Source: an uncultured Collinsella sp. (GTDB taxonomy: Bacteria; Actinomycetota; Coriobacteriia; Coriobacteriales; Coriobacteriaceae). Taken from it: a stretch of DNA of 64,000 nt. The stretch lies in NCBI GenBank assembly GCA_958405195.1, contig CATYDM010000001.1:62001-126000 (forward strand). Reading direction: 5' to 3'. Each line of letters begins with the position of its first letter. Position 1 is the stretch's first letter. Position numbers and translations under genes: made by a program. Positions 8,889-17,811 of the stretch are shown piece by piece. The notes below the pieces were generated by a model, which saw only the letters and a program-made list of their open reading frames with translations, made no database searches and was not told the origin of the DNA.

Positions 8889-9740
8889 TCACGCGCGGCG
8901 GGGCTTTTGGTTGATGTGGTAGAGCTCGGCGAGGCCCCGCAGCGTCAACGCGTCATCGACCGTCAGGCTATGGCCGACAAGGGCCGCAAGTGCCTCGGCA
9001 TCGTCGCCGGTAATGACGATGGGCACATCGCCCTCCCCTGCGGCCTTGGTCGCACGCATCTCGGCAAGCACCATGTCGAGCATGCCGTCGATGCGCGCCA
9101 CCTCGCCCAAAACCACACCCGAGCGCATGGCCTCGCGCGTGTTGCGGCCGATGACGTGTGTCGGCGCCGAGGGCTCAACCTGGGGCAGGCGCGCTGCTGC
9201 CGCCGAAAGCGAGCGGGCGCCGAGCGCCAGACCGGGCGCGATGACGCCGCCGGCAAAGGTGCCGTGCGCGTCGATCACCTCGATATTGGTCGTCGTGCCC
9301 AGGTCGATCACAATGCACGGCGAGCCGTAGACGGCGCGGGCAGCCACGGCGTCGGCGATGCGGTCGGGACCAATCTCGGCCGGGTCATCGTAGTGCACGG
9401 GTATGCCAGTCTTGAGGCCCGGCCCCACGGTGAGCACGCGCCCCGTGCAGGTACGGGAAAGCGCTGCCTTCCACGGGCGCTCGAGCGTCGGGACCACACA
9501 GCTCAGCACAGCCGCGGCGGGCACAAGCGCACCCGGCATGCCCGCATCGGCCGCCAGTGCGGCCATAACCTGCACGAGACGCATGCGCGCCTCGTCTGCC
9601 GTGATGCTCGACGGCGTGGTGATCTCGCACGTCGCAAGCGGACATTCCTGCGCCGCGGCCGAATCCTCGGCAAACAGGCCAAAGCGAATGAACGTGTTGC
9701 CCACGTCGACCGTCAATATATATGCGCACCCATTAAGCAT
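8889..9740 (-). CDS. coaX: Type III pantothenate kinase
   Basis: 283 residues from the ATG at 9740, preceded by AAAGGAG. CoaX phosphorylates pantothenate with ATP in the first step of coenzyme A synthesis. Visible ASKHA-fold motifs are LTVDVGNTFIRFGLF (phosphate 1), GPDRIADAVAARAVYG, IDLGTTTNIEVID (phosphate 2) and FAGGVIAPGLALGARSL (adenosine region). The partner dCMP deaminase gene lies 84 bases downstream on the same strand. Confidence 0.95.
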   Translation of the reverse strand: MLNGCAYILTVDVGNTFIRFGLFAEDSAAAQECPLATCEITTPSSITADEARMRLVQVMAALAADAGMPGALVPAAAVLSCVVPTLERPWKAALSRTCTGRVLTVGPGLKTGIPVHYDDPAEIGPDRIADAVAARAVYGSPCIVIDLGTTTNIEVIDAHGTFAGGVIAPGLALGARSLSAAAARLPQVEPSAPTHVIGRNTREAMRSGVVLGEVARIDGMLDMVLAEMRATKAAGEGDVPIVITGDDAEALAALVGHSLTVDDALTLRGLAELYHINQKPRRA

Positions 9741-9932
9741 CGTCGGCGCTCCTTTCGTCTGCCCAGCAGTATATCGCCTACCTAAACCAGTCATCCCAAA
9801 ATGACTAGCTTGCGGCTATACTGGTGCGCGGTCGTTTGCGAGCTCACGCGGCGGCCCTTGGTAACCCGACTTCCCGCGCCGTATCCGTAACGGCGCTCCC
9901 GGGGGAAGCGGATATACGCAAAGGAGTTCTAT

Positions 9933-11636
9933 ATGAGCAATCCCTCGAACCGTGCTTCGATGCGCGGGCAACTCACGCTGCGCGGCGTCGTCATCGGCGT
10001 CCTTGGCTGCGTGATCATCACGGCAAGCTCGGCTTATACCGCCCTCAAGATGGGCGCCCTCCCCTGGCCGATCATTTTCGCTGCCGTCATTTCGCTGTTC
10101 TTCCTGAAGCTCATGGGCAACGCCAGCCTCAACGAGGCCAACGTCACCCACACCATCATGTCCGCAGGCGCCATGGTCGCCGGCGGTCTGGCGTTTACCA
10201 TCCCGGGCGCCTGGATGCTGGGCTATGCCGACCAGATCAGCTGGCTCGACATGTTTATCGTGGCGCTCGCTGGCACCATCCTGGGCCTGTTGGCCACGGC
10301 ACTCATCCACCGTCACTTTATCGTGGACGCCGCACTTGAGTTCCCCACCGGCAACGCCGCGGCTCAGACCCTGCGTGCGACCGAGGCCGGCGGCAAGACC
10401 GGCAAGCAGCTCTTTGGCTCCATGGCCATCGCCGGCATCTACAGCGTGCTGCGCGACGCCCTGGGCGTGGTGCCCAGCATGCTGTGCACGCTCAATATCC
10501 CCGGTGTGACCTTTGCCATCTACAACTCGCCCATGTTGCTGTCCATCGGCTTTTTGGTGGGCTTCGCCCCCGTCGCGTTCTGGTTTGCCGGCGCGCTGCT
10601 GGGCAATTTTGGCATCATCGTCGGCGGCACCGCTGCCGGCCTGTTTGACGTTATGACGGCACAGGGCATTGTTAAGTCCCTGGGCATGGGCCTCATGATG
10701 GGCTTTGGCGTTGCCGTCGTCCTCAAGGACATCCTGCCGCAGGTCGCCGGTATCGTCCGCGGTCTTGCCGCCGACAGCTCCACCGACACCGACGAGCAGT
10801 CGCTCATCTCGGGCTCCCTTAAGCTCGACGCCGGCATCATCGGCCTGGGCGCTGCCGCCATCGCCGTGATCATCGCCATCGTGCTTGACCTTGGCCCCGT
10901 TCCGGCCGTCATCGTGACGCTGTTCACCTTTGTCACCACCATCATGAGCGCACAGAGCTGCGGCCAGACGGGCATCGACCCCATGGAGATCTTCGGCCTC
11001 ATCGTTATGCTCATCGTGGCTGCCTTCGCACAGATCGCTCAGGTCAAGCTGTTCTTTATCGCCGGCATCGTAGCCGTGGCGTGCGGCCTTGCGGGCGACG
11101 TCATGAACGATTTTAAGGCCGGCGCCGTGCTGGGCACCAACCCGCGTGCGCAGTGGATCGGCCAAGCCATTGGCGGCATCGTGGGCGCCCTGGTCGCCGC
11201 AGCCGTCATGGTCGCGCTCGTCACCGCCTATGGCCCGGACGCCTTTGGCCCCGACAAGAGCTTTGTTGCCGCGCAGGCAAGCGTCGTCGCCACCATGGTC
11301 TCGGGCATCCCGAGCGTGCCGTGGTTCGTTGGCGGCTTTATCGCCGGCATCGTCATGTACTGGCTCGGCATTCCGGCCATGATGATCGGCCTGGGCGTGT
11401 ACCTGCCGTTCTACATGTCACTCACGGCATTCCTGGGCTCCTGCGTCAAGCTCGCCTACGATAAGTGGTCCGCCCACCGCGACGCCACCGCTGGTCTTTC
11501 CGACGAGGAGAGGGCTGCCAAGGACGCCGCCTTCCAGGAACAGGGTCTGGTCGTTGCCAGCGGCCTGCTCGGCGGCGAGTCCATCGTCGGCGTTATCCTG
11601 GCGTTTGTCTCCGTGGGCTTAAGCCTGCTGGGCTAA
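9933..11636 (+). CDS. OPT family oligopeptide/siderophore-type transporter
   Basis: 567 residues with about 14-16 hydrophobic helices. ASSAYTALKMGALPWPIIFAAVIS near the N-terminus and ALEFPTGNAAAQTLRATEAGGKTGKQL are characteristic of the OPT superfamily. Bacterial members import peptides or metal-chelate compounds with protons. The ATG is preceded by AAAGGAG. It is monocistronic with its own terminator and divergent from coaX. Confidence 0.88.
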   Translation: MSNPSNRASMRGQLTLRGVVIGVLGCVIITASSAYTALKMGALPWPIIFAAVISLFFLKLMGNASLNEANVTHTIMSAGAMVAGGLAFTIPGAWMLGYADQISWLDMFIVALAGTILGLLATALIHRHFIVDAALEFPTGNAAAQTLRATEAGGKTGKQLFGSMAIAGIYSVLRDALGVVPSMLCTLNIPGVTFAIYNSPMLLSIGFLVGFAPVAFWFAGALLGNFGIIVGGTAAGLFDVMTAQGIVKSLGMGLMMGFGVAVVLKDILPQVAGIVRGLAADSSTDTDEQSLISGSLKLDAGIIGLGAAAIAVIIAIVLDLGPVPAVIVTLFTFVTTIMSAQSCGQTGIDPMEIFGLIVMLIVAAFAQIAQVKLFFIAGIVAVACGLAGDVMNDFKAGAVLGTNPRAQWIGQAIGGIVGALVAAAVMVALVTAYGPDAFGPDKSFVAAQASVVATMVSGIPSVPWFVGGFIAGIVMYWLGIPAMMIGLGVYLPFYMSLTAFLGSCVKLAYDKWSAHRDATAGLSDEERAAKDAAFQEQGLVVASGLLGGESIVGVILAFVSVGLSLLG

Positions 11637-11677
11637 GCTGAGCAGCTGCTCGACAGCAACCATATTGCCTACGATTT

Positions 11678-11717
11678 GCCCGGTCGGTAGCTTTCGCGGC
11701 TGCCGACCGGGCTTTTT
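11678..11717 (+). terminator. Terminator of the OPT transporter gene
   Basis: Fourteen-base arms GCCCGGTCGGTAGC and GCTGCCGACCGGGC (one mismatch, 7-base loop) followed by TTTTT at 11713-11717. Confidence 0.9.
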
Positions 11718-11733
11718 GATACCAACGCAAAGA

Positions 11734-11770
11734 AAGGCCGGCGCGCTGCGTATGACAGCGCGCCGGCCTT
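11734..11770 (-). terminator. Terminator of the LAxTG coiled-coil gene
   Basis: Perfect 15-base arms AAGGCCGGCGCGCTG (11734-11748) and its complement (11756-11770), followed on the minus strand by CTTTCTTTG. It sits back to back with the OPT terminator in this convergent intergenic region. Confidence 0.85.
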
Positions 11771-11836
11771 ATCGTTTGGCTATCGAGACGGTCCCGCTAT
11801 GAATTGAAGTTCGTTGCAGAAACTACGCTCGAAACG

Positions 11837-14800
11837 CTACATCTGCTTGCGACGACGATCGCCGAGCGTCACACCCGCGGCAACGAGCGTAATGCCGCCG
11901 ATGACGAAGACCTCACCTGCAAGCGCGGAGGTATCACCCGTCTGAGCAAGTGCACCGTCCGTGGCCTTCTTCTTGGCGACAGGAGCCTTTGCGGCAGCCT
12001 GCGCAACCTGAGGCTTGGCCTGCGGCTCAGCCTTGGGATGATACTTGTCGTACTCGGCCTGCGCGGCAGCCAGGGCATCCTTGGCATCGCCAAGCTCGGC
12101 AAGCGCGGCGGCATAGGCGTCGTTGGCATCGGACAGCTTGGCATCGGCATCGCTCAGAGCAGCCTTGAGACCAGCGGCGGCATCGACGGCAGCCTTATAG
12201 CGAGCGTAGGCAGCGTTCAGCTTAACCAGCTTCTCGTTGCCCGTCGTGCCCGCGGCAAGGGATGCCTTATGGTCGACAGCCTCAAGATCGGCCTTGAGTG
12301 CCTCATCGCTGGCAAGCTCGGCCTTGACCTTGACGATCTCGAAGTTCGCATCGACGACGGCTTCGTTGGCGGCCTCGAGCTGCTTCTGGGCATCGGCGAC
12401 ACCGGCGACGGCAGCGTCATAGGCGGCCTTGGCGTCGTCGACCGCCTTCTGGGCACCGGCGAAGCGCTCGAAGGCCTTGTTTGCGGTGGCAAGCTCGTCC
12501 TCGGCGGCCTTGGCCTTCGCCTGTGCGTCGGACAGGGTCTGCGTCTTGGCGGCAACTGCCTGCTTGGCGCCCGAAAGAGCGGTCGCGGCGTGCACATCTG
12601 CGGCCTGAGCCTTGTCAACGCCAGCCTGGGCAGTGTCGTCGGCCTTCTTGGCATCGTTAAGCGTGCCCTGCTTGTTCGCAAGATCCGTCTTGGCGGCATC
12701 GCACTTGGCGGCAAGGTCCTTGACCGAAGCGGTAGCGTTGTCATACGCCTCGTTGGCCTGATCGGACTTTACCTTGGCGGCGTCGCGGGCGCTGCGAGCC
12801 TTCGCCTTGTGAGCAGCGGCCTCGGCTGCCTTCGTCTTGCTGTCAGCAAGCGTGGCGTTTGCCTTATCGAGAGCTGCCTGGGCAGTAGCGGCCTCGCTCT
12901 TGGCGGCGTCGAGCTTGGTCTTGGGCGTCTTGACGTCGATACCCTTGAGTTTGGCTTCGGCGGCGTCGTATGCCGTCTTCGCGGCGGCGGTGCCGGACTT
13001 AGCCTTCTCGTACTCGCCCTTTGCGGTGTTCATGTTCACATCGGCTGCGGTGAAAGCGTCCTGGGCGGCACCCTGCCCGTTTACAGCTGCGAAGTAAGCT
13101 TCCCTAGTAGTTCCAAAGTTCTTCTGCGCCTCGGCGAGCTTGCCCTGAAGCTCCTTGAGCTGCGCCTTCTGCGCCTGCGTGCCGCCTGCGTTGTAGGCAG
13201 AGTCGATGTAGTCGTTCACGAGCTTCTTGAACTCGGAGACAGTGAAATCGGCCTGCGTGTCATCATCGCTGTAATCGAAGATGGTTACCTCGGAATCGGT
13301 GTTCTTACCGCTACCGGTTGCAATGCCGATGGCTTCCGCAGCGGCATCGATGATGTTGAGATAATGCCCACACTCTTGATAGATGCTGTTGTAGTTCTGG
13401 GAGATATAATAGGCATCATATCGGTGGCTGCCGAGTTCGTCGCCATACTGCGCGACGTACTTATCGAATGCCTCTTTCTCCTGGGTATAGAGGCCGGTGT
13501 AGGGCCAGCCGAGGGTATTCTCAGTTTCTCCGCCGGTATATGCGCCGCCGCCGCCGGCAAGATTTTCACCGTTATCATAGTAGCAGCCAGAGTGTCCCCA
13601 GATGTTCGATGAATATGATGTATTGAGGGCGGCTGCCACAGTCATGCGGAGGCTGACGCTGAGCGCCGACTGGCCGTTCGCCTTGCGAAGGTTGTTCTGG
13701 GTGTCGAGATATGTCAGGGCGTTGCGCATCTGCTCCAGGGAAAGCGGGTTGGTGTCGCGAGACATGTCCTGATCGACGTACTGGTCATACCATTCGGCCT
13801 TGTCATCGGCACCGGTCAACGTCGATACGGCATCCTGGGCGTTCTTTTTCTGCGTGGCTGTGAACTGGCTGCCGCCGATGATGTAGTTCATGAAGCCGAA
13901 CATACCCTGGCTGATGACTTCCTGGTCAACGGTCATGTTCGACTTGAGGTCGGCAATCTGCTGGTTAAGCTTCTCGACCTCGGCGTTTGCGGCGTCGTAT
14001 GCATTGTGCGCGTCGGTTACTTCAGCACGAGCCTGATCGAACTCGTTGCTCTTCTGCTGACGAATCTCGACGAGTCGGTCGTACTCAGCCTTCTTGTCGG
14101 CCTCGGTCTGCTGGGCCTGCTCGTATGCCGTCTTCGCGGCGTCACGCTTACTGGCCGCGTCCTTGTACTCCTTGTTTGCCGCATCGTATGCAGACTGGGC
14201 AGATGCCACAGCAGCGTTGGCGGCGTTGGCCTTCTCCTGTGCGGCGGTGACGGTAGTCTGCGCAGCCTGCAGGTTCGCCTGTGCGGTGGCGTCTGCAGTC
14301 GTCGCGGCTTCGAGCGCGTCCTGCGCGGTCTTGAGCTCACCAGCAGCAGCGATCTTGGCGGCCTCAAGCGCGCTCAGGTCAACACCCGTACCCGAGACGG
14401 CAGCATCGAGCGCGGCCTGCGCCTGGTTGAACTTCTGCTGGGCGTTATCGCGCGCGGTGGTTGCGACTGCGAGAGCAGCGGCAGTCTCCTGCTTCTTGGC
14501 CTGGGCAGTCGTCAAAGCTGCCTCGGTATTCTGCTTTTCCTGCTGGGCGCTGGCCTCGGCAGCCTTGGCCTGGTCCAGATTGGCCTGTGCAGTAGTAACG
14601 GCCTTATTGGCGTCATCGAGCTTTGCCTGCGCGTCCTCGACGGCCTTCTTGGCGGCCTCGTACTCGTCCATACCCATGGCCTTGAGCTTGGCCCGGGCAT
14701 CATCGAGGGCCTTCTTGGCCTCATCCTGCTTTGCCTTGGCGTCCTTGAGCGCCTGGGTCTTATCCTCGACGCTCTTGTTGGCCTGTTCGAGCTGATCGTT

Positions 14801-15292
14801 CAGGTCGCCCAGCTTCTTCTGCTGCTGCTCGGTCTTTTCGACGGCGGCTTTGAGCTCGTCAATCTTCTCCTGGAGCGCGGCGACTTCTGCTGCGTTCTGC
14901 TCGATTTCGTTGTCGCTCACAGCCTGCGAGGCCTGATTCTTTTGCTGCTGCGCCTGCTTTTGAGACTGGCCCGCCGCGTCGGCTTTCTTCTGGGCGGCAT
15001 CGTAGGCGGCCTGAGCGTCCTTGAGCTGCTTTGCCGACTCCTCGGCCAGCTGGGCAGCCGTCTTTACGACCGCTTGGTTACCGGCGGCAACGGTATTCTC
15101 TACAGAACTACCCCCCCCCTGAACAGAATCGCCGTTATCGGTTGACGGTGCAGCGATTGCCGCCAGCGGCGACATGAGCGGCTGAGCGATGAGGCCCGCC
15201 GTCAAAACGGTTGCGACGGCGCGGTTAGCAACGCCCTTGACGTTGACAGTCTTGGCCCGAGGCTCAAAGTGTTGTGGACTGTAGTTTGCCAT
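11837..15292 (-). CDS. Cell-wall-anchored coiled-coil surface protein with CAP-like domain and LAQTG sorting signal
   Basis: 1151 residues. A signal peptide (about 1-48, hydrophobic AVATVLTAGLIAQPLM then AIAAPS) leads into a long Ala/Lys/Glu/Gln-rich coiled coil (about 75-450). A globular insert (about 450-700) carries RKANGQSALSVS, GHSGCYYDNGENLAGGGG and a terminal cluster of aromatic residues, as in CAP/SCP extracellular domains. A second coiled coil runs from about 700 to 1090. The C-terminus has LAQTGD, a hydrophobic helix and the tail DRRRKQM: a sorting signal of the LAxTG type used by class E sortases of Actinomycetota. I infer a wall-attached stalk presenting the CAP domain. A run of nine G on the coding strand falls in codons about 58-61 (15111-15119). 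Confidence 0.85.
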   Translation of the reverse strand: MANYSPQHFEPRAKTVNVKGVANRAVATVLTAGLIAQPLMSPLAAIAAPSTDNGDSVQGGGSSVENTVAAGNQAVVKTAAQLAEESAKQLKDAQAAYDAAQKKADAAGQSQKQAQQQKNQASQAVSDNEIEQNAAEVAALQEKIDELKAAVEKTEQQQKKLGDLNDQLEQANKSVEDKTQALKDAKAKQDEAKKALDDARAKLKAMGMDEYEAAKKAVEDAQAKLDDANKAVTTAQANLDQAKAAEASAQQEKQNTEAALTTAQAKKQETAAALAVATTARDNAQQKFNQAQAALDAAVSGTGVDLSALEAAKIAAAGELKTAQDALEAATTADATAQANLQAAQTTVTAAQEKANAANAAVASAQSAYDAANKEYKDAASKRDAAKTAYEQAQQTEADKKAEYDRLVEIRQQKSNEFDQARAEVTDAHNAYDAANAEVEKLNQQIADLKSNMTVDQEVISQGMFGFMNYIIGGSQFTATQKKNAQDAVSTLTGADDKAEWYDQYVDQDMSRDTNPLSLEQMRNALTYLDTQNNLRKANGQSALSVSLRMTVAAALNTSYSSNIWGHSGCYYDNGENLAGGGGAYTGGETENTLGWPYTGLYTQEKEAFDKYVAQYGDELGSHRYDAYYISQNYNSIYQECGHYLNIIDAAAEAIGIATGSGKNTDSEVTIFDYSDDDTQADFTVSEFKKLVNDYIDSAYNAGGTQAQKAQLKELQGKLAEAQKNFGTTREAYFAAVNGQGAAQDAFTAADVNMNTAKGEYEKAKSGTAAAKTAYDAAEAKLKGIDVKTPKTKLDAAKSEAATAQAALDKANATLADSKTKAAEAAAHKAKARSARDAAKVKSDQANEAYDNATASVKDLAAKCDAAKTDLANKQGTLNDAKKADDTAQAGVDKAQAADVHAATALSGAKQAVAAKTQTLSDAQAKAKAAEDELATANKAFERFAGAQKAVDDAKAAYDAAVAGVADAQKQLEAANEAVVDANFEIVKVKAELASDEALKADLEAVDHKASLAAGTTGNEKLVKLNAAYARYKAAVDAAAGLKAALSDADAKLSDANDAYAAALAELGDAKDALAAAQAEYDKYHPKAEPQAKPQVAQAAAKAPVAKKKATDGALAQTGDTSALAGEVFVIGGITLVAAGVTLGDRRRKQM

Positions 15293-15599
15293 GGCTTTCT
15301 CCCTTTGACACGGATGTATCCATACGTATCAAACGGTAGCTGTCGATTTTTGAATTCTGTTGCGCAACATTGGCGACCAGCGTATTTTTTGAAATTCACG
15401 CTCTCGTGCTTCACAGTTTCGTCACATTTGAAGGAGCTGGTGCATCATATTCTCGCGGGATGGAATTGAGCCTGTGATTTGCATTTGCTCCCGCGTCATC
15501 CGCCCTATCGGATTCCGCATCCAACAGACGCCCCGCCCGCCACGGTGTAGAGTTAGGACAACGGGCGCGTTGCGCGGACCGCGCTGGAACGAGGTGGAC
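15293..15599. promoter_or_regulatory. Divergent intergenic region between the surface protein and the DUF389 gene
   Basis: About 307 bases with no gene. It holds the palindrome TGTTGCGCAACA at 15358-15369 and the near-palindromic GGATGTATCCATACGTATC at about 15311-15329, both in the leader/promoter region of the surface-protein gene. Upstream of the DUF389 start, TAGAGT at about 15549-15554 could be a -10 element. I can only propose that both promoters lie here. Confidence 0.4.
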
Positions 15600-16739
15600 A
15601 TGGAACTCGACAAACAACAGATCAAGCGACTACGCGAACGCCATCACCGGCGCCACGGCATCCGCCCTGCCCATAGTGAGGCTGCCGAGCAGGCTGGTCG
15701 CTTTTTAAAGCGCGCGTTCAACATCCGCGAGGGACGCGCGCCCTATCACGTGATCCGCAAGCGTTTTGTAAACGGGGCGCGCCTGACCGGCTCTCACCTG
15801 TGTATCCTCATCATCGCCATGCTCATCGCAAGCATCGGCCTCGATATCGATTCGGACATCGCCATCGTGGGCGCCATGCTCATCTGCCCGCTCATGGGCT
15901 CGGTTCTTGCCATGGCATACGGCATTGCCACGCTCGACCGCGAGATCACCGTCGAGGCCATTGCCAGCCTGGCTCTACAGATGGCCTTTTGCCTGGTCAC
16001 GTCCACACTGTATTTTAAGCTCTCGCCCCTTGGCACCACCACGGCCGCCATCATCGACAATTCGACACCGACTGTGTGGGACCTTGCCGTCGCGCTCGCG
16101 GGCGGCTTTGCGGGCGGCCTAGGCAACTCGCGCGACCAGGAACCCGCCACGCTCATCGCCGGCGTGGCCGTGGCGACCGCGCTCATGCCGCCCCTGTGCG
16201 CGGCGGGCTACGGCATCGCCATCGCAAGCGGGTCACTGTTTCTCTCGGCGCTTTACGAGTTTGGCATCAACGTGGTCTTTATCGCGCTGGCGGCCGAAGC
16301 CGTATTGCTTCTTTTACGTGTACCGCTCAAGCGCGACCTCAACGGCGACGGCATTGTGACAGCCGAGGAAAATGCCGAGGTCGATGAGCTGTCACGCAAG
16401 GTGCGCCGCCGCATTATTGTGGGCACGGTGGTCTTTGCCATCCCCTGCATCGTCATGACGGCGGGTTCCATTGGCTCGGCGCAGGCCGGCGTGCAGGACG
16501 GCTACGGCGTCACCGAGACCACGCGCGAGCTTGCCGCGGTGCTGCCGGGCTTTAAGGATTACACCGTCGCCGTCGAGACCTCGGCTACCGAAGGCGAGGA
16601 GGAGGGCATCGTCGAGCGTGAGATTGTCGCCCACGTGACGACAAGCGTGGCGCTCGGGGCGCACGACCGCCACGTCGCCCGCAAGCTCATAGACCTCAAC
16701 GTACCCGAACTCGATCGCGTGGAGTTCGATGTGAAGTGA
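15600..16739 (+). CDS. DUF389 domain membrane protein
   Basis: The ATG at 15600 (GAGG about 6 bases upstream) is chosen; upstream in-frame codons add a non-conserved Cys/Arg-rich sequence. The 379 residues carry the DUF389 core: LCILIIAMLIASIGLDIDSDIAIVGAMLICPLMGS, GGFAGGLGNSRDQEPATLIAGVAVATALMPPLCAAGYG. There are about six to seven membrane helices and a C-terminal soluble domain (about 285-379). Family function is unknown. An EF-hand-like segment DLNGDGIVTAEEN lies between the last helices, suggesting Ca2+ binding. Confidence 0.88.
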   Translation: MELDKQQIKRLRERHHRRHGIRPAHSEAAEQAGRFLKRAFNIREGRAPYHVIRKRFVNGARLTGSHLCILIIAMLIASIGLDIDSDIAIVGAMLICPLMGSVLAMAYGIATLDREITVEAIASLALQMAFCLVTSTLYFKLSPLGTTTAAIIDNSTPTVWDLAVALAGGFAGGLGNSRDQEPATLIAGVAVATALMPPLCAAGYGIAIASGSLFLSALYEFGINVVFIALAAEAVLLLLRVPLKRDLNGDGIVTAEENAEVDELSRKVRRRIIVGTVVFAIPCIVMTAGSIGSAQAGVQDGYGVTETTRELAAVLPGFKDYTVAVETSATEGEEEGIVEREIVAHVTTSVALGAHDRHVARKLIDLNVPELDRVEFDVK

Positions 16740-16814
16740 TGCAGAGCGCGGGATGAATGCTCGCACGGACGCAAGTTGCGACGAGGCGCAGGCGCGATAC
16801 GGACACGAGCAAAT

Positions 16815-16854
16815 AGCGGGGTGCAGTTCACACCCGCGCCCCGCTCGCTTTTTT
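16815..16854 (+). terminator. Terminator of the DUF389 gene
   Basis: AGCGGGGTGC (16815-16824) pairs with GCGCCCCGCT (16836-16845, one G-T pair), followed by CGCTTTTTTATT. Confidence 0.8.
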
Positions 16855-16865
16855 ATTGCCGTGAA

Positions 16866-17315
16866 TCAACTGTCCGAATCGACCTCGCCAGACTCCACCG
16901 TAAACGCCGGATCGGTGCTCACAAGATAAAATCGGGTCACCTTAGTATTTCTAATTAGGTAAATCTGCCCTTGATTGCGTCGGCGCGATATATATGCAAC
17001 GTGAACCGTGCCGAATTCTTCGCCGTTTTCCTTCTTTAATACCAGGATATTGGGATCGTCCGTACGCTTAAACTGCCCGTCAACGCAGCTGCCGTCTTTG
17101 TCGGCCAGTTGCCACCGATGGTTATCCTCTTCAAGAAAGGCCAGGGTTTCCAGACTCGTCTTGTCGTCCCGATAGTAACCGTCAATGGCAAACCCTTCGG
17201 AAGCGCATTCCCGCATATAGGACGTTTCTCGGCTTATAGCAAACAGCCCTGTAACGCCCAGGAGCACAGCCAAGCAGACCACTGCAAGGGTTATCGAAAT
17301 AGCACGGCGACCCAT
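16866..17315 (-). CDS. Small exported or membrane-anchored protein of unknown function
   Basis: 149 residues: an N-terminal hydrophobic helix (about 5-27, ISITLAVVCLAVLLGVTGLF) after MGRRA, then a soluble domain with several predicted beta strands (GFAIDGYYRDD, NILVLKKENGEEFGTVHVAYISRR, VTRFYLVSTDPAF). No lipobox is seen. I do not recognise the family. It converges with the DUF389 gene, whose terminator ends 12 bases before this stop codon. Codon use is less GC-biased than in its neighbours. Confidence 0.65.
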   Translation of the reverse strand: MGRRAISITLAVVCLAVLLGVTGLFAISRETSYMRECASEGFAIDGYYRDDKTSLETLAFLEEDNHRWQLADKDGSCVDGQFKRTDDPNILVLKKENGEEFGTVHVAYISRRRNQGQIYLIRNTKVTRFYLVSTDPAFTVESGEVDSDS

Positions 17316-17505
17316 GTTAGCCCAACCGATAGTTGTTTAACGGAGCGTGAAACATACCTGGAACCTCCGATATCAGGGGGAACGTCGCCAGCAGGCTGGC
17401 GACAACTATATGTTTCTGACATCAAACCATATGGCTGCCACTCGCGAAGGGGGCATCGGCGAACGGCGTGTTTTCATACTCCATTGGTCAAACCTAAGCG
17501 CAGCG
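17316..17505. other. Intergenic stretch between the small exported protein and the gene remnant
   Basis: No gene. One perfect palindrome, GTCGCCAGC-AG-GCTGGCGAC (17384-17403), that could terminate transcription of the decayed gene at 17506. Together with the remnant and the activase terminator this makes a ~500-base interval without an intact gene. Confidence 0.45.
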
Positions 17506-17727
17506 CTACAGCTCGTACTTGCACACGCGGTAGATGTACTTTTCGGCTTCCATCTCGTAGGTGGCGATGGCCAGACCGTAGCGGTCGTATCGTCGTTTGG
17601 CAGATAGGTCACACTGTGCTGGCCCGCATTGAGCGAAAAATCGCCTTGGGCCTGCAGCAACTTGTCCTCAAAGCCCGAACCGGCCCAAAAATCGGACAAG
17701 CCCACGGAAGGCTGCAGCGAGATCATT
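17506..17727 (-). pseudogene. Frameshifted C-terminal remnant of an unidentified gene
   Basis: One minus-strand frame reads SGFEDKLLQAQGDFSLNAGQ then HSVTYLPND. A second frame picks up at about 17598 with YDRYGLAIATYEMEAEKY and ends KYIYRVCKYEL and a stop at 17506-17508. The two halves read as one continuous protein only if a single-base slip is allowed, and no start codon with a ribosome-binding site is present. I take this as a decayed fragment. The parent family is not recognised. Confidence 0.5.
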
Positions 17728-17748
17728 TGCGCAACATATGTCCAGCAA

Positions 17749-17783
17749 AAACGGGTGGCAGCCGCTACGGCTACCACCCGTTT
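17749..17783 (-). terminator. Terminator of the activase-fusion gene
   Basis: Fifteen-base arms (17749-17763 and 17769-17783, one mismatch, 5-base loop) are followed on the minus strand by TTTTTG. It lies 28 bases past the stop codon at 17812. Confidence 0.9.
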
Positions 17784-17811
17784 GTCTCATATCTAGCCCA
17801 TAGCAGACCAG

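Noticed and set aside
9816..11165. 449-codon minus-strand frame over the OPT gene
   Set aside because: Antisense shadow with an Asp/His/Gly-rich product; the plus strand has AAAGGAG, membrane helices and a terminator.
11804..13612. 602-codon plus-strand open frame over the surface protein
   Set aside because: Leu/Gly/Val-rich shadow of the coiled-coil repeats; the minus-strand protein has a signal peptide, a sorting signal and a terminator.
17406..17777. 123-codon minus-strand frame as an intact gene
   Set aside because: Starts inside the activase terminator; its C-terminal half is off-frame relative to the protein-like sequence, which continues in another frame.
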